Shown in pieces: positions 35,356 through 46,588 of a stretch of DNA of 64,000 nt. Below the pieces are notes generated by a model. It had not been told where the DNA came from, ran no database searches, and was given only the letters and a program-made list of their open reading frames with translations. Both the position numbers and the translations under genes were made by a program. This DNA comes from Muribaculum intestinale. GTDB lineage: Bacteria; Bacteroidota; Bacteroidia; Bacteroidales; Muribaculaceae. The DNA is taken from NCBI RefSeq assembly GCF_002201515.1, contig NZ_CP021421.1, forward strand, positions 1,736,001 through 1,800,000, given 5' to 3'. The first letter of the stretch is position 1. Each line of letters starts with the position of its first letter.

Positions 35356-36474
35356 ATGGCTAAGCATTATCCCTTTCTTGATTTAGGAAAAGTTAACGCT
35401 CCTTATGCTGTTGCTCTGAAGGATGCCTGCGCGCGCGTGATAGATAGCGGCCGATACATCGGCGGCACTGAAGTCGAGGAGTTTGAGCGCGAGCTTTCCG
35501 GACTTGTAGGCACACGCCATGCCGTAGGGGTGGCGAGCGGGCTCGACGCGCTGAGACTAACGCTTTCGGCATGGATTGAGCTGGGACGCCTGTCGCCGGG
35601 CGATGAGGTAATTGTGCCTGCCAATACCTATTTCGCATCGGTGTTGGCGGTAAGTACTGCCGGTCTGCGTCCGGTCCCTGTCGACGCGGACGCATCGACC
35701 CATAATATCGATACTTCGCTGCTTGAGCGTGCTATGACACCGCGTACGCGTGCCGTCATGCCTGTGCATCTTTACGGGCGTCCGGCCTGGGACAGTCGTA
35801 TCGCGGATTTCGCCTCGGCCAACGGTCTGCTTGTCATCGAAGATGTGGCGCAGGCTATCGGAGCGTCGCTTGCCGACGGCCGGTGCTGTGGTGCTTTGGG
35901 CGATGCGGGATGTTTCAGTTTCTATCCTACAAAGAATGTGGGTGCGCTTGGTGATGCTGGTGCGGTAACGACTGATGATGCAGAGCTTGCCGACATGTTG
36001 CGCTCTCTGCGCAATTACGGCTCAGGAGGCAAGGCTTATTATTTTGACCATCTCGGAGCCAATTCTCGTCTCGACCCGATACAGGCTGCAATGATACGTG
36101 TGAAGCTGGCGTATACCGGGCATGAGAACGACGGGCGGCGAGAGATTGCCGCCACATATGATGCGGAGATTGCCAATCCGCTGGTGTTGAAGCCGGAGCC
36201 CGGGCCTGACAGGCATGTGTACCACCAGTATGTCATCACTACTCCGTGGCGCGATGAGTTGCGAGGCTATTTGCTTTCCCGGGGCGTGGAGACGCTGGTA
36301 CATTATCCGTGCCCGCCACATCGTCAGAACTGCTATCCCGATTTGGCCCGGTACAGTATGCCTGTCGCTGAACGTCTCGCCAATGAAGTTGTGAGCCTTC
36401 CAATCTCACCTGCATGCACATCGGTTGATGATGCCCGTGAGATTGCAGCTATTATCAATGAATTCCGAATTTGA
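35356..36474 (+). CDS. DegT/DnrJ/EryC1-type sugar aminotransferase (FdtB/QdtB-like)
   Basis: A 372-residue PLP enzyme. Landmarks: KHYPFLDLGKVNAPYAVALK, YIGGTEVEEFE, GVASGLDALRLTLSAW, AVMPVHLYGRPA, VIEDVAQAIGASL and CFSFYPTKNVGALGDAGAV with the PLP lysine in PTKN. With the ketoisomerase next door it probably aminates C3 of a dTDP-3-keto-6-deoxyhexose to give dTDP-Fuc3N or dTDP-Qui3N; which one cannot be decided by reading. The start at 35356 gives a normal N-terminus. Spacing to the next gene is 9 bases. Confidence 0.88.
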   Translation: MAKHYPFLDLGKVNAPYAVALKDACARVIDSGRYIGGTEVEEFERELSGLVGTRHAVGVASGLDALRLTLSAWIELGRLSPGDEVIVPANTYFASVLAVSTAGLRPVPVDADASTHNIDTSLLERAMTPRTRAVMPVHLYGRPAWDSRIADFASANGLLVIEDVAQAIGASLADGRCCGALGDAGCFSFYPTKNVGALGDAGAVTTDDAELADMLRSLRNYGSGGKAYYFDHLGANSRLDPIQAAMIRVKLAYTGHENDGRREIAATYDAEIANPLVLKPEPGPDRHVYHQYVITTPWRDELRGYLLSRGVETLVHYPCPPHRQNCYPDLARYSMPVAERLANEVVSLPISPACTSVDDAREIAAIINEFRI

Positions 36475-36483
36475 TTCTCCACA

Positions 36484-36909
36484 ATGATGACAACTGTTGA
36501 AGATATAAAAGTGACACCTTTCTGCAAGATTGCCGACCGTAGGGGCAATCTTACCGTAGCGCAGTCGGGAACTGATCTGCCGTTTGAGATACAGAGAGCC
36601 TATTGGGTGTATGATGTGCCCGGAGGAGAGTGCCGCGGCGGACATGCACATAAGGAGTGTCAGGAAATGATTATTGCTATAAACGGGTCGTTCACTCTTA
36701 CATTGGACGATGGTGTGAACCGTCGCTCGTTTCTGTTGAATCATCCGTATGAAGGTGTGCTTGTGCCGGTGGGGATATGGCGTACTCTTGACGATTTCAG
36801 TTCGGGTGCTGTGTGTATGGTGCTTGCGTCGCACAGATATGACGAGGAGGATTATATACGCTCGTACGATGAGTATCTGCAGTCGCGCGGTCTATCCGTC
36901 GGTCGGTAA
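36484..36909 (+). CDS. dTDP-4-keto-6-deoxyglucose 3,4-ketoisomerase (FdtA/QdtA-like)
   Basis: A 141-residue small cupin of the WxcM/FdtA type: DRRGNLTVAQSGTDLPFEIQ, RAYWVYDVPGGECRGGHAHK with the RGGHAH histidines, and LVPVGIWRTLDDFSSGAVCM. It moves the keto group from C4 to C3 of dTDP-4-keto-6-deoxyglucose. It is the third gene of the operon. The dehydratase rmlB that makes its substrate, the acetyltransferase (FdtC) and the glycosyltransferases are not in the window. Confidence 0.9.
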   Translation: MMTTVEDIKVTPFCKIADRRGNLTVAQSGTDLPFEIQRAYWVYDVPGGECRGGHAHKECQEMIIAINGSFTLTLDDGVNRRSFLLNHPYEGVLVPVGIWRTLDDFSSGAVCMVLASHRYDEEDYIRSYDEYLQSRGLSVGR

Positions 36910-36929
36910 ATGTGGATAACCAGGTGTAG

Positions 36930-37271
36930 TTATCCTATGCGTGTCTTGTCGGTATTTGCGCTGTGACGCTTGGGATTGGCCGGAAACCATCCTTTTTTTA
37001 CTCGCTGTTCCTGCTCTACGACTTCTTTTATGCTCCACAGCGATGAGAATGACACTACACCGAGCAGACTTGACCATAGCACATCGCTCACGGCCACGGC
37101 AAGAATCATGAATATTATGCCGGCGGCGAGAAACCACCAGCGGCATGCTGTGCCGAAGTAATAGTGTCCTTTGATTACGAGGGGATGAAACAAGCCTATG
37201 ATTAGAAATGTGGCGGCTCCGATGGCTACGCCGAGAATATGATGTTCCTGCAATAAAGCGGCGATATTCAT
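36930..37271 (-). CDS. DUF4491 family membrane protein
   Basis: A 113-residue protein with three membrane segments (ILGVAIGAATFLIIGLFHPL, FLAAGIIFMILAVAVSDVLW and SLLGVVSFSSLWSIKEVV) and the family's ends VEQEQRVKKGWFPANPKR. Function unknown; common in Bacteroidetes and clostridia. It starts 20 bases after the 3' end of tRNA-Arg on the same strand, so it is probably read from the tRNA promoter. It is convergent with the ketoisomerase gene. Confidence 0.85.
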   Translation of the reverse strand: MNIAALLQEHHILGVAIGAATFLIIGLFHPLVIKGHYYFGTACRWWFLAAGIIFMILAVAVSDVLWSSLLGVVSFSSLWSIKEVVEQEQRVKKGWFPANPKRHSANTDKTRIG

Positions 37272-37290
37272 AAATAAGGGAGGGTGGATG

Positions 37291-37362
37291 TAGCCCGGAG
37301 GGGAATCGAACCCCTATCTAAGGTTTAGGAAACCTCTATTCTATCCGTTGAACTACCAGGCC
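37291..37362 (-). tRNA. tRNA-Arg(CCT)
   Basis: A 72-base cloverleaf on the minus strand. The acceptor stem starts GGCCTGG, the anticodon loop TTCCTAA gives CCT (codon AGG), and the T-arm GGGGTTCGATTCCCC is standard. The 3' CCA is not encoded. Confidence 0.93.
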
Positions 37363-37378
37363 ATAGGGAAAACTGCGA

Positions 37379-37386
37379 CAAAGATA
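37379..37386 (-). promoter_or_regulatory. -7 element (TATCTTTG) for tRNA-Arg and DUF4491
   Basis: The minus strand reads TATCTTTG 17 bases before tRNA-Arg. A TTTG lies only 12 bases further up, so the -33 box is weak. Confidence 0.5.
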
Positions 37387-37493
37387 CGCAAATAATTGCA
37401 AATACAGGTATAGTTGACGCGTGAATATCCGGTTTTTGGATATTATCAATGGATGTTTTTGCAGCCAAACCTGCAATTAAAGGAATTATGAAG

Positions 37494-37524
37494 TTGGATT
37501 ATAGTAAATAAATGCGTATCTTTG
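37494..37524 (+). promoter_or_regulatory. Promoter of tRNA-Leu (TTG-N20-TATCTTTG)
   Basis: TTG at 37494-37496 and TATCTTTG at 37517-37524, 20 bases apart, end 11 bases before the tRNA-Leu 5' end. This fits a tRNA promoter with a short leader. Confidence 0.75.
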
Positions 37525-37535
37525 CATCCGCATTG

Positions 37536-37617
37536 GCGCTCGTGGCGTAATTGGTAGCCGCGCCAGACTTAGGATCTGGTGACTTCCGTCGTGGGGGTTC
37601 GAGTCCCCCCGAGCGCA
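37536..37617 (+). tRNA. tRNA-Leu(TAG)
   Basis: An 82-base tRNA. The acceptor GCGCTCG pairs with CGAGCGC, the anticodon loop CTTAGGA gives TAG (codons CUN), and a long variable arm (GACTTCCGTC) is typical of leucine. The T-arm GGGGGTTCGAGTCCCCC is perfect. CCA is not encoded. Confidence 0.96.
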
Positions 37618-37669
37618 CAAGGAAAGGTCGTTGGCAGTGTCGTCTGACATTGCCAACGACCTTTCCTTG
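37618..37669. terminator. Long hairpin terminator after tRNA-Leu
   Basis: Arms of about 24 bases starting CAAGGAAAGGTCG and ending CGACCTTTCCTTG pair perfectly apart from one G-U, with a four-base GTCT loop. It lies directly after the tRNA's last base. Confidence 0.8.
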
Positions 37670-37766
37670 TATATGCATTTACTATTATGAGTTCTCTTAG
37701 ACAATCTCTTATTGGAGTTTTGCCTGGATGTCAGGCGTAGTCCCCGGCTAATAGATACAGATGGGT

Positions 37767-37804
37767 AAAAAAAAGAGAGTGCGCCCGAATTGGGGCGCAC
37801 TCTC
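37767..37804 (-). terminator. Intrinsic terminator after rpoC
   Basis: On the minus strand GAGAGTGCGCCC pairs with GGGCGCACTCTC around a short loop, followed by eight U. It lies 58 bases after the rpoC stop and ends the supercluster. 37671-37766 holds nothing else I can name. Confidence 0.9.
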
Positions 37805-37861
37805 CGGTGTGTATAGATGCTTTTGAGCTAAATCATTGTTGACTTAGAATTACATTCGGCT

Positions 37862-40800
37862 TTAGAGGGCTTTTGTCTCGACAGCCTCGACATTGATAAT
37901 CTCGGGCTTTTCGATTACGGCCTCGATGTCGTCTTTACCGGCAACGATGAGCGAGTTGTACTCGCGCAGACCTGTACCGGCGGGGATTAGGTGTCCGCAG
38001 ATTACGTTTTCCTTCATGCCTTCGAGGGTATCGGTCTTGCCGTTGATGGCAGCCTCGTTGAGCACCTTTGTGGTCTCCTGGAATGAGGCGGCCGACATGA
38101 AGCTCGATGTCTGAAGGGCAGCGCGTGTGATACCCTGGAGTATCTGCTCGGAGGTAGCGGGCACGGCGTCGCGTACGGTGATTATCTTGAGGTCGCGGCG
38201 TTTGAGTGCCGAGTTCTCGTCGCGGAGTTTGCGTGCGGTAATAATCTGACCCGGCTGCACGCTGTCGCTGTCGCCGGCGTCGACTACTACTTTCTTGCCC
38301 CAGATGCGGTCGTTCTCTTCCATGAACTCGCGCTTGTCGACAATCTGCTGTTCGAGGAAGCATGTGTCGCCCGGGTCGAGGATGTTGACTTTGCGCATCA
38401 TCTGGCGTACGATGACTTCGAAGTGCTTGTCGTTGATCTTCACACCCTGCATGCGGTATACATCCTGCACCTCATTGACGATGTACTCCTGTACGGCTGT
38501 CGGGCCCATGATGTTGAGGATGTCGGCGGGAGTTGTGGCGCCGTCGGACAGAGGTGTGCCGGCACGCACGTAGTCGTTCTCCTGCACAAGAATCTGTTTT
38601 GACAGAGGCACGAGGTATTTCTTTGTCTCGCCAAGCTTGGAGGTGACTGATATCTCGCGGTTACCTCTCTTGAGCTTGCCGAACTTGACCTCTCCGTCGA
38701 TTTCCGATACGATGGCGGGGTTTGACGGGTTGCGGGCCTCGAAGAGCTCGGTGACACGGGGGAGACCACCGGTGATGTCACCGGCGTTGCCGGCCGAGCG
38801 GGGTATCTTGACGAGGACGTCGCCGACCTTTATGTCGTCGCCTTCCTTGAGTTCCATTACGTGGGCGCCCACAGGGAGAGCGTAGGTCTTGAGTATCTGG
38901 CCGTTTTTGTCGAGAATCTGAGCCTCGGGCACGCGTGTGCGGTCTTTCGACTCGATGATGATACGGTCCTCAAGATTGGTCTGCTCGTCGTAGTCGACGC
39001 GGTATGTGACGTTCTCGATGAGGTTTTCGAAGTGGATTTTGCCGCCTACTTCCGAGATGATAACGGCGTTGAAGGGGTCCCATTCGCAAATTACGTCGCC
39101 CTTCTTGAGGGTGGCGCCATTGTCGAAGTAGAGTTTCGAGCCGTAGGGGATGTTGGCCGAGGTGAGCATCATCTTTGTGTTGGGGTCGACGATGCGCATT
39201 TCGGCGAGACGTCCGATTACGACTTCCACGGGGCGTCCGTTGGCATCCTTCTCCTCGGTCTGTACGGTGCGGAGCTCATCGATTTCGAGCACACCTTCGT
39301 AGCGAGAGGTGATGGTGGAGATGGCAGCGATGTTTGAGGCCACACCACCGACGTGGAATGTACGGAGGGTAAGCTGTGTACCGGGCTCGCCGATTGACTG
39401 TGCGGCGATGACTCCGACAGCCTCGCCTTTCTGCACGAGACGGTTCTTGGAGAGGTCGCGGCCGTAGCATTTGGCGCATACGCCCTTCTTGGACTCGCAG
39501 GTGAGTACCGATCGGATTTCAACCGATTCGATGGGTGACTCGTTGATGCGCTTGGCGGCAATGTCGTCGATTTCGTCGCCTGAGGCTACGATGAGTTCTC
39601 CGGAGATGGGGTCGAATACGTCGTGTACCGATACGCGGCCGAGGATACGCTCGCCGAGCGATGCCACAACCTCTTCATTGTTTTTAATCTCCTTACATAC
39701 GAGACCGCGCAGTGTGCCGCAGTCCTCTTCGTGAATAATCACGTCGTGGGCGACGTCGACCAGACGGCGGGTAAGGTAACCCGCGTCGGCGGTCTTGAGG
39801 GCGGTGTCGGCAAGACCCTTTCGGGCACCGTGGGTAGAGATGAAGTATTCGAGCACCGAGAGACCCTCCTTGAAGTTGGCAAGAATCGGGTTCTCGATAA
39901 TCTGGCCGCCTTCGGCACCGGCTTTCTGGGGCTTGGCCATAAGACCACGCATGCCGGCGAGCTGACGAATCTGGTCTTTCGAACCACGGGCACCAGAGTC
40001 GAGCATCATGAATACAGAGTTGAAGCCCTGGTTGGCGGCAGTCATCTGCTTCATGAGGATGTCGGTAAGACGGGAGTTGACGTGTGTCCAGATATCGATA
40101 ATCTGGTTGTAACGTTCGTTGTTGGTGATGAAGCCCATTGCATAGTTGTTGAGGACTTCCTGCACCTGCTCGTTTCCTTCGGCCACGAGCTGCTCTTTTT
40201 CCGGTGGAATGAGCACGTCGCCGAGGTTGAACGACAGACCACCGCGGAATGCCATGTAGTAGCCGAGGTTCTTGATGTCGTCGAGGAACTGGGCTGAACG
40301 TGTCACACCGCATGTGCTGATTACATCGCCGATGATGTCGCGGAGCGACTTCTTGGAGATAATCTTGTTGACATAACCGATTTCCTTGGGCACGCTCTGG
40401 TTGAAGATGACGCGGCCTACGGAGGTGTTATCGACAAGGTGCTGGATGGGGTTGCCCTGTTCGTCGATATCGTCCACAACTACCGAGATGGGGGCGTGGA
40501 GCGATATGCGGCCTTCGTTGTAGGCGATGAGCGCCTCTTCGGGGCCGTAGAACTTGTGGCCTTCTCCCTGTGCACCGGGGCGGAGTTTGGTGATATAGTA
40601 GAGTCCGAGTACCATGTCCTGTGAAGGCACGGTAATAGGAGCACCGTTGGCGGGGTTGAGGATGTTGTGGGCGCCGAGCATGAGCATCTGGGCTTCGAGC
40701 ACGGCCTCGTTGCCGAGGGGAAGGTGTACGGCCATCTGGTCACCGTCGAAGTCGGCGTTGAATGCCGTACATGCAAGTGGGTGGAGCTGGATAGCCTTGC

Positions 40801-42160
40801 CTTCAATCATCTTGGGCTGGAATGCCTGGATACCGAGACGGTGAAGTGTCGGGGCTCGGTTGAGGAGCACGGGGTGGCCTTTCATCACGTGCTCGAGGAT
40901 GTCCCATACGACAGGTTCCTTGCGGTCGACAATCTTCTTGGCCGATTTCACGGTCTTGACGATGCCGCGCTCGATGAGCTTGCGGATTACGAAGGGCTTG
41001 TAGAGCTCGGCTGCCATGTTCTTTGGCAGGCCGCACTCGTGCATCTTGAGCTCGGGGCCTACGACGATAACCGAACGTGCGGAGTAGTCGACACGTTTAC
41101 CGAGAAGGTTCTGACGGAAGCGTCCCTGCTTTCCTTTAAGGGAGTCGGAGAGCGACTTGAGGGGACGGTTTGCGTCGGTCTTTACAGCCGATGACTTGCG
41201 TGAGTTGTCGAGCAGAGAGTCGACGGCCTCCTGGAGCATACGCTTCTCGTTGCGGAGAATCACCTCGGGAGCCTTGATTTCGATAAGGCGCTTCAGACGG
41301 TTGTTACGTATGATTACGCGACGGTAGAGGTCGTTGAGGTCGGATGTTGCGAAGCGTCCGCCGTCGAGGGGAACGAGGGGGCGGAGTTCGGGGGGAATTA
41401 CAGGCACAGCCTGGAGTATCATCCACTCGGGCTTGTTGCGGTGGCGCGAAGCACGGAATGATTCTACAATCTGGAGGCGCTTGAGGGCCTCGGTCTTGCG
41501 CTGCTGCGAGCCGTCGGTGTTGGCACGGTGGCGCAGTTCGTAGGATAGAGAGTCGAGGTCGATACGTGTGAGAAGGTCGTAGACAGCCTCGGCGCCCATC
41601 TTTGCGATGAACTTGTTGGGGTCGGTGTCCTCGAGACGGTCGTTGCCTTCGGGGAGACGGTCGATGATGTCGAAGTATTCCTCTTCGGTGAGAAGATCGA
41701 GTTTGTCGACGCCTTCGGCTGCTCCGGGCTGTATCACGACGTAGCGCTCGTAGTAGATAACTGCGTCGAGCTTCTTGGAGGGAAGTCCAAGCAGGTATCC
41801 TATTTTGTTAGGCAAAGAGCGGAAATACCAGATGTGAGCCACGGGCACTACCAGCTTGATATGGCCCATGCGCTCGCGGCGTACCTTCTTTTCGGTCACC
41901 ATTACACCGCATCGGTCGCATACGATGCCTTTGTAGCGGATGCGTTTGTACTTTCCGCAATGGCACTCGTAGTCCTTTACGGGGCCAAATATCTTCTCGC
42001 AGAAGAGGCCGTCGCGTTCGGGCTTGTATGTGCGGTAGTTGATGGTTTCAGGCTTGAGGACCTCTCCGCTCGACTTCTCGAGAATCTCCTCGGGCGAAGC
42101 GAGCCCGATGGAGATTTTGGAGAAACCGGTCTTTGTCTTGTTGTCTTTTCTAAAAGCCAT
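37862..42160 (-). CDS. rpoC: DNA-directed RNA polymerase subunit beta'
   Basis: A 1432-residue beta' subunit of Bacteroidetes length. [20 protein letters not shown] is the N-terminal zinc site, [15 protein letters not shown] holds the catalytic Mg-binding aspartates, and [24 protein letters not shown] [20 protein letters not shown] is the trigger loop/bridge region. It starts 25 bases after rpoB and ends the supercluster. Confidence 0.99.
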   Translation of the reverse strand: MAFRKDNKTKTGFSKISIGLASPEEILEKSSGEVLKPETINYRTYKPERDGLFCEKIFGPVKDYECHCGKYKRIRYKGIVCDRCGVMVTEKKVRRERMGHIKLVVPVAHIWYFRSLPNKIGYLLGLPSKKLDAVIYYERYVVIQPGAAEGVDKLDLLTEEEYFDIIDRLPEGNDRLEDTDPNKFIAKMGAEAVYDLLTRIDLDSLSYELRHRANTDGSQQRKTEALKRLQIVESFRASRHRNKPEWMILQAVPVIPPELRPLVPLDGGRFATSDLNDLYRRVIIRNNRLKRLIEIKAPEVILRNEKRMLQEAVDSLLDNSRKSSAVKTDANRPLKSLSDSLKGKQGRFRQNLLGKRVDYSARSVIVVGPELKMHECGLPKNMAAELYKPFVIRKLIERGIVKTVKSAKKIVDRKEPVVWDILEHVMKGHPVLLNRAPTLHRLGIQAFQPKMIEGKAIQLHPLACTAFNADFDGDQMAVHLPLGNEAVLEAQMLMLGAHNILNPANGAPITVPSQDMVLGLYYITKLRPGAQGEGHKFYGPEEALIAYNEGRISLHAPISVVVDDIDEQGNPIQHLVDNTSVGRVIFNQSVPKEIGYVNKIISKKSLRDIIGDVISTCGVTRSAQFLDDIKNLGYYMAFRGGLSFNLGDVLIPPEKEQLVAEGNEQVQEVLNNYAMGFITNNERYNQIIDIWTHVNSRLTDILMKQMTAANQGFNSVFMMLDSGARGSKDQIRQLAGMRGLMAKPQKAGAEGGQIIENPILANFKEGLSVLEYFISTHGARKGLADTALKTADAGYLTRRLVDVAHDVIIHEEDCGTLRGLVCKEIKNNEEVVASLGERILGRVSVHDVFDPISGELIVASGDEIDDIAAKRINESPIESVEIRSVLTCESKKGVCAKCYGRDLSKNRLVQKGEAVGVIAAQSIGEPGTQLTLRTFHVGGVASNIAAISTITSRYEGVLEIDELRTVQTEEKDANGRPVEVVIGRLAEMRIVDPNTKMMLTSANIPYGSKLYFDNGATLKKGDVICEWDPFNAVIISEVGGKIHFENLIENVTYRVDYDEQTNLEDRIIIESKDRTRVPEAQILDKNGQILKTYALPVGAHVMELKEGDDIKVGDVLVKIPRSAGNAGDITGGLPRVTELFEARNPSNPAIVSEIDGEVKFGKLKRGNREISVTSKLGETKKYLVPLSKQILVQENDYVRAGTPLSDGATTPADILNIMGPTAVQEYIVNEVQDVYRMQGVKINDKHFEVIVRQMMRKVNILDPGDTCFLEQQIVDKREFMEENDRIWGKKVVVDAGDSDSVQPGQIITARKLRDENSALKRRDLKIITVRDAVPATSEQILQGITRAALQTSSFMSAASFQETTKVLNEAAINGKTDTLEGMKENVICGHLIPAGTGLREYNSLIVAGKDDIEAVIEKPEIINVEAVETKAL

Positions 42161-42185
42161 TATATATTTACCTTTCTTATAAAGA

Positions 42186-45100
42186 TTACTGCTCTAAGTT
42201 GATGCTCAGACCGAGGCCGCGCAATTCGTGGAGAAGAACGTTGAGCGACTCGGGGATGCCGGGTGTAGGCATGGGATCGCCTTTGACGATTGACTCGTAG
42301 GCTTTGGAGCGTCCGTTTACGTCGTCCGACTTGATGGTCAGGATTTCCTGCAGGATGTGGGATGCGCCGAATGCCTCGAGCGCCCACACCTCCATCTCAC
42401 CGAAACGCTGTCCGCCGAACTGGGCCTTACCACCGAGGGGCTGCTGGGTGATGAGCGAGTACGGGCCGATGCTACGTGCGTGCATCTTGTCTTCGACCAT
42501 GTGGCCGAGTTTGAGCATGTAGATGATGCCTACGGTAGCGGGCTGGTCGAAGCGTTCGCCGGTACCGCCGTCGTAGAGATATGTCTTTCCGTAGCGGGGT
42601 ATGCCTGCCTTATCGGTCCAGTCGTTGAGGTCGTCGAGCGAGGCGCCGTCGAAAATCGGGGTGGCGAATTTCTCGCCGAGTTCGCGTCCGGCCCATCCGA
42701 GTACGGTCTCGAAAATCTGTCCGAGGTTCATACGGGATGGCACACCCAGCGGGTTGAGGCAGATGTCGACCGGAGTACCGTCGGCGAGGAAGGGCATGTC
42801 TTCCTGGCGCACGATGCGCGACACGATACCTTTGTTACCGTGACGTCCGGCCATTTTGTCGCCTACGCTGATTTTGCGCTTCTTGGCGATGTATACCTTG
42901 GCCATCTGCATGATGCCCGAGGGAAGTTCGTCGCCGATTGATATGTCGAATTTTCTGCGGCGGAGTTCTGCGTCGATTTCTTTCGACTTGCGGATATAGT
43001 TGGAAATGGTAGCGCGGATTAGGTCGTTCTTATGAGCGTCGGCAGTCCATTTCGAGAGGTTTACAGTGTCGTAGTTGATGTCCTTGAGTGCGCCGGCGGT
43101 AAATTTGGCTCCTTTGGCCACGATGTCGGCTCCGAGGAAGTCTTTGACACCGTTGGAGGTTTTTCCTTCAGTGAGGATAAGGAGCTTGTTTACTAGAATA
43201 TCGCGGAGCTCGGCCTGACGCTTCTCATACTCTTCGTCGAGTTTGGGGAGCTGGGCGTTGGCGCTCTTTGATTTCTTCTTTGTGGCGCGCTGGAACAGGT
43301 TTGTGCCGATGACGACACCCTTGAGCGATGGAGTGGCCTTAAGCGATGCGTCCTTGACGTCGCCGGCTTTGTCGCCGAAGATGGCGCGGAGGAGTTTTTC
43401 CTCCGGAGTGGGGTCAGATTCGCCCTTGGGGGTAATCTTACCAATCATGATATCGCCGGGGGCCACGTGTGCGCCCACACGGATGATACCGCGTTCGTCG
43501 AGGTCCTTGGTGGCGTCTTCGCTGACGTTGGGTATGTCGGAGGTAAGCTCTTCCATACCGCGCTTGGTCTCGCGTACTTCGAGGGAGTACTCGTCGACGT
43601 GGACCGATGTGAGGATGTCCTCGCGTACCATGCGTTCGTTGAGCACGATGGCATCCTCATAGTTGTATCCTTTCCAGGGCATGAATGCCACCTTGAGGTT
43701 GCGTCCGAGAGCGAGTTCGCCGTTTTCGGTCGAATAACCTTCGGTGAGAATCTGGCCCGGCACTACGCGCTGGCCTTTTGTGCATATCGGGCGCAGGTCG
43801 ATGGTTGTGCTCTGGTTGGTCTTGCGGAACTTGGGGATGTTGTATTCTTTCACAGCATCTTCAAATGCCACAAACTCCTCGTCCTCAGTGCGGTCGTAGC
43901 GGATGCGGATTGTCTTTGCATCGACAAATTCGATTACACCGTCGCCTTCGGCCATAATCTGTGTGCGTGAGTCGCTGATGAGCTGTCCTTCCAGGCCGGT
44001 GCCCACGATGGGAGCCTCGCTGCGGAGCAGAGGCACGGCCTGGCGCATCATGTTTGAACCCATGAGTGCGCGGTTGGCGTCGTCGTGTTCGAGGAAGGGG
44101 ATGAGCGATGCCGCGATTGAAGCAATCTGAGTCGGCGACACGTCCATGAGGTCGACTTCGGCAGGTGCGACGATAGGGAAGTCGGCGTCCTGACGGGCTT
44201 TGACGCGCTCGCGCTCGAAGTCGCCGGTGATGGTGATGGGTGCGTTGCCCTGAGCAATAATCTTGCCTTCCTCCATTTCGGCGGTGAGGTATACCACCTC
44301 GTCGTTGTTTACGTTGACCTTGCTATCCTTAACCTCGCGGTAGGGGGTCTCGATGAATCCGAGGTCGTTGATTTTGGCGTATACGCAGAGCGAGGATATC
44401 AGACCGATGTTGGGGCCTTCAGGGGTCTCAATCGGACATAGACGGCCGTAGTGGGTGTAGTGTACGTCTCGCACCTCGAAGCCTGCACGCTCGCGCGACA
44501 GACCGCCGGGGCCGAGGGCCGACATACGGCGCTTGTGGGTAATCTCAGCCAGGGGGTTGGTCTGGTCCATGAACTGCGACAACGCGTTGGTGCCGAAGAA
44601 GGTGTTGATTACCGATGATATGGTCTTGGCGTTGATAAGATCGATGGGAGTGAAGTCCTCGTTGTCGCGCACGTTCATGCGTTCGCGGATGGTACGCGAC
44701 ATGCGTGCGAGGCCTACGCCGAACTGGTTGTAGAGCTGTTCGCCTACGGTGCGTACACGACGGTTGCTGAGGTGGTCGATATCATCGACATCGGTCTTTG
44801 AGTTTATAAGCTCGATCAGGTACTTGATGATTGCGATAATGTCCTCTTTTGTAAGAACCTTCACGTCCATCGATGTGCCCAGACCGAGTTTCTTGTTGAT
44901 GCGGTAGCGGCCTACTTCTCCGAGGTCGTAGCGCTTTTCGGAGAAGAAGAGGTTGGTTATCACCTCGCGTGCCGAAGCATCGTCGGGAGCCTCTGCATTG
45001 CGCAGCTGTCGGTATATATATTGTATGGCCTCCTTCTCAGAGTTGGATGTATCTTTCTGGAGAGTGTTGAATATGATGGAGTAGTCGCTGGCCGAAGCAT

Positions 45101-45995
45101 CCTCTTTGTGGAGCAGGACGGTCTGCGCGCCGGCGTCGATGATATCCTGTATCATCTCGTCTTCCAGCACTGACTCGCGCTCTACAACTACTTCAGTACG
45201 CTCAATCGAGCTGATTTCGCCGGTATCTTCGTCGACGAAATCCTCTACCCACTTCTTTACGACGCGGGCAGCCAGCTTGCGGCCGATTGCTTTCTTGAGG
45301 TTGGTCTTGTTGACCTTAATCTCTTCGGCGAGGCCAAAAATCTCAATAATGTCTTTGTCGCTCTCAAGGCCAATCGCACGGAGAAGTGTGGTCACGGGGA
45401 GCTTCTTCTTGCGGTCGATGTAGGCGTACATCACGTTGTTGATGTCGGTGGCGAACTCAATCCAGCTGCCACGGAACGGGATGATACGGGCGGAGTAGAG
45501 CTTTGTACCGTTGGCGTGGGTGCTCTGACCGAAGAACACGCCGGGCGAACGGTGAAGCTGTGATACCACAACGCGTTCGGCACCGTTGATCACAAATGTT
45601 CCCTGTGCGGTCATATAGGGAATCGGGCCGAGATAAACGTCCTGGATTTTGGGTTCAAAATCCTCGTGATCCGGGTCGGTACAGTATAGTTTTAGCTTGG
45701 CTTTGAGGGGTACAGAGTAGGTCAGTCCGCGTTCCAGACATTCAGCGATGGTGTATCTGGGCGGATCGATATAATAATCGAGAAATTCCAGCACATAGTT
45801 GTTGCGGGTATCCACGATTGGGAAGTTCTCGGCAAAAACTTTGTATAGACCCTCATTTTTGCGCTTTTCCGGGGGAGTGTCGAGTTGCAGGAAGTCCTGA
45901 AACGATTTTAGCTGCACCTCCAGGAAATCGGGGTAAGGAAGAGGATTCTTTACCGATGTGAAATTGATACGGGGTTTAGTTGCGGTAACAGACAT
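42186..45995 (-). CDS. rpoB: DNA-directed RNA polymerase subunit beta
   Basis: A 1269-residue beta subunit. The rifampicin pocket reads [20 protein letters not shown] then SALGPGG, so the residues equivalent to Asp516, His526 and Ser531 of E. coli are the sensitive forms, while the equivalent of Asn518 is Thr. A conserved C-terminus [20 protein letters not shown] follows. The gap to rplL holds a hairpin with a U run and a folded leader. Confidence 0.99.
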   Translation of the reverse strand: MSVTATKPRINFTSVKNPLPYPDFLEVQLKSFQDFLQLDTPPEKRKNEGLYKVFAENFPIVDTRNNYVLEFLDYYIDPPRYTIAECLERGLTYSVPLKAKLKLYCTDPDHEDFEPKIQDVYLGPIPYMTAQGTFVINGAERVVVSQLHRSPGVFFGQSTHANGTKLYSARIIPFRGSWIEFATDINNVMYAYIDRKKKLPVTTLLRAIGLESDKDIIEIFGLAEEIKVNKTNLKKAIGRKLAARVVKKWVEDFVDEDTGEISSIERTEVVVERESVLEDEMIQDIIDAGAQTVLLHKEDASASDYSIIFNTLQKDTSNSEKEAIQYIYRQLRNAEAPDDASAREVITNLFFSEKRYDLGEVGRYRINKKLGLGTSMDVKVLTKEDIIAIIKYLIELINSKTDVDDIDHLSNRRVRTVGEQLYNQFGVGLARMSRTIRERMNVRDNEDFTPIDLINAKTISSVINTFFGTNALSQFMDQTNPLAEITHKRRMSALGPGGLSRERAGFEVRDVHYTHYGRLCPIETPEGPNIGLISSLCVYAKINDLGFIETPYREVKDSKVNVNNDEVVYLTAEMEEGKIIAQGNAPITITGDFERERVKARQDADFPIVAPAEVDLMDVSPTQIASIAASLIPFLEHDDANRALMGSNMMRQAVPLLRSEAPIVGTGLEGQLISDSRTQIMAEGDGVIEFVDAKTIRIRYDRTEDEEFVAFEDAVKEYNIPKFRKTNQSTTIDLRPICTKGQRVVPGQILTEGYSTENGELALGRNLKVAFMPWKGYNYEDAIVLNERMVREDILTSVHVDEYSLEVRETKRGMEELTSDIPNVSEDATKDLDERGIIRVGAHVAPGDIMIGKITPKGESDPTPEEKLLRAIFGDKAGDVKDASLKATPSLKGVVIGTNLFQRATKKKSKSANAQLPKLDEEYEKRQAELRDILVNKLLILTEGKTSNGVKDFLGADIVAKGAKFTAGALKDINYDTVNLSKWTADAHKNDLIRATISNYIRKSKEIDAELRRRKFDISIGDELPSGIMQMAKVYIAKKRKISVGDKMAGRHGNKGIVSRIVRQEDMPFLADGTPVDICLNPLGVPSRMNLGQIFETVLGWAGRELGEKFATPIFDGASLDDLNDWTDKAGIPRYGKTYLYDGGTGERFDQPATVGIIYMLKLGHMVEDKMHARSIGPYSLITQQPLGGKAQFGGQRFGEMEVWALEAFGASHILQEILTIKSDDVNGRSKAYESIVKGDPMPTPGIPESLNVLLHELRGLGLSINLEQ

Positions 45996-46013
45996 TTAGA
46001 GAAATGGTTAAGA

Positions 46014-46088
46014 GAAGTATCGCAGCGGAATCAGTGAGGATGCCGGTTGTCTACGGATATTGCCTGATGCATCCCGATACGATACTTC
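46014..46088 (-). promoter_or_regulatory. Folded leader upstream of rpoB
   Basis: GAAGTATCG (46014-46022) pairs with CGATACTTC (46080-46088), and inside it GGATGC (46038-46043) pairs with GCATCC (46069-46074). The nested stems span 75 bases and end 19 bases before the rpoB start codon. It could be an autoregulatory or processing site; no family is recognised. Confidence 0.5.
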
Positions 46089-46120
46089 AGGTGAAGTGTA
46101 CTTAAAATATAGCACAAAAA

Positions 46121-46172
46121 GGTTAAGAATCATATAGTATGATTCTTAACCCGGTTACCTGGTGACAGGTAA
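46121..46172 (-). terminator. Attenuator-like double hairpin between rplL and rpoB
   Basis: On the minus strand a 7-bp hairpin (46155-46172) follows rplL, then a perfect 14-bp hairpin with a 3-base loop (46121-46151) followed by UUUUU. This is the shape of an intrinsic terminator inside the operon and would lower rpoBC relative to ribosomal protein output. Confidence 0.65.
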
Positions 46173-46174
46173 AA

Positions 46175-46549
46175 TTATTTAAGTTCAACTTCAGCGCCAG
46201 CCTCTTCGAGCTGCTTCTTGAGACCCTCGGCGTCAGCCTTAGAGAGACCTTCCTTAACAACGCCGGGAGCGCCGTCAACGAGTTCTTTAGCTTCCTTGAG
46301 GCCGAGACCTGTGAGCTCCTTAACGAGCTTAACAACGGCGAGCTTGCTGGCACCAGCGCTCTTGAGTACTACGTCGAAAGAGGTCTTCTCCTCAGCGGCA
46401 GCAGCACCACCGGCAGCGGGAGCGGCAACGGCAACAGCAGCAGCTGCGGGTTCGATGCCATACTCTTCCTTGAGAATCTGAGCAAGTTCGTTTACTTCTT
46501 TTACTGAGAGGTTAACTAATTGTTCTGCAAAAGCTTTTAAATCTGCCAT
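46175..46549 (-). CDS. rplL: 50S ribosomal protein L7/L12
   Basis: A 124-residue L7/L12. The N-terminal dimer domain [20 protein letters not shown] is followed by an Ala/Gly-rich hinge ([19 protein letters not shown]) and the C-terminal domain [20 protein letters not shown] with [10 protein letters not shown]. It recruits GTPase factors to the ribosome. The attenuator-like hairpin behind it would set its excess over rpoBC. Confidence 0.98.
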   Translation of the reverse strand: MADLKAFAEQLVNLSVKEVNELAQILKEEYGIEPAAAAVAVAAPAAGGAAAAEEKTSFDVVLKSAGASKLAVVKLVKELTGLGLKEAKELVDGAPGVVKEGLSKADAEGLKKQLEEAGAEVELK

Positions 46550-46588
46550 TTTAGTATGATTTTTTTGTTTGTTCGAATTGGGTATTGA

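Noticed and set aside
34428..35357. A 309-codon minus-strand frame inside rfbA
   Set aside because: Antisense shadow of the well-conserved rfbA.
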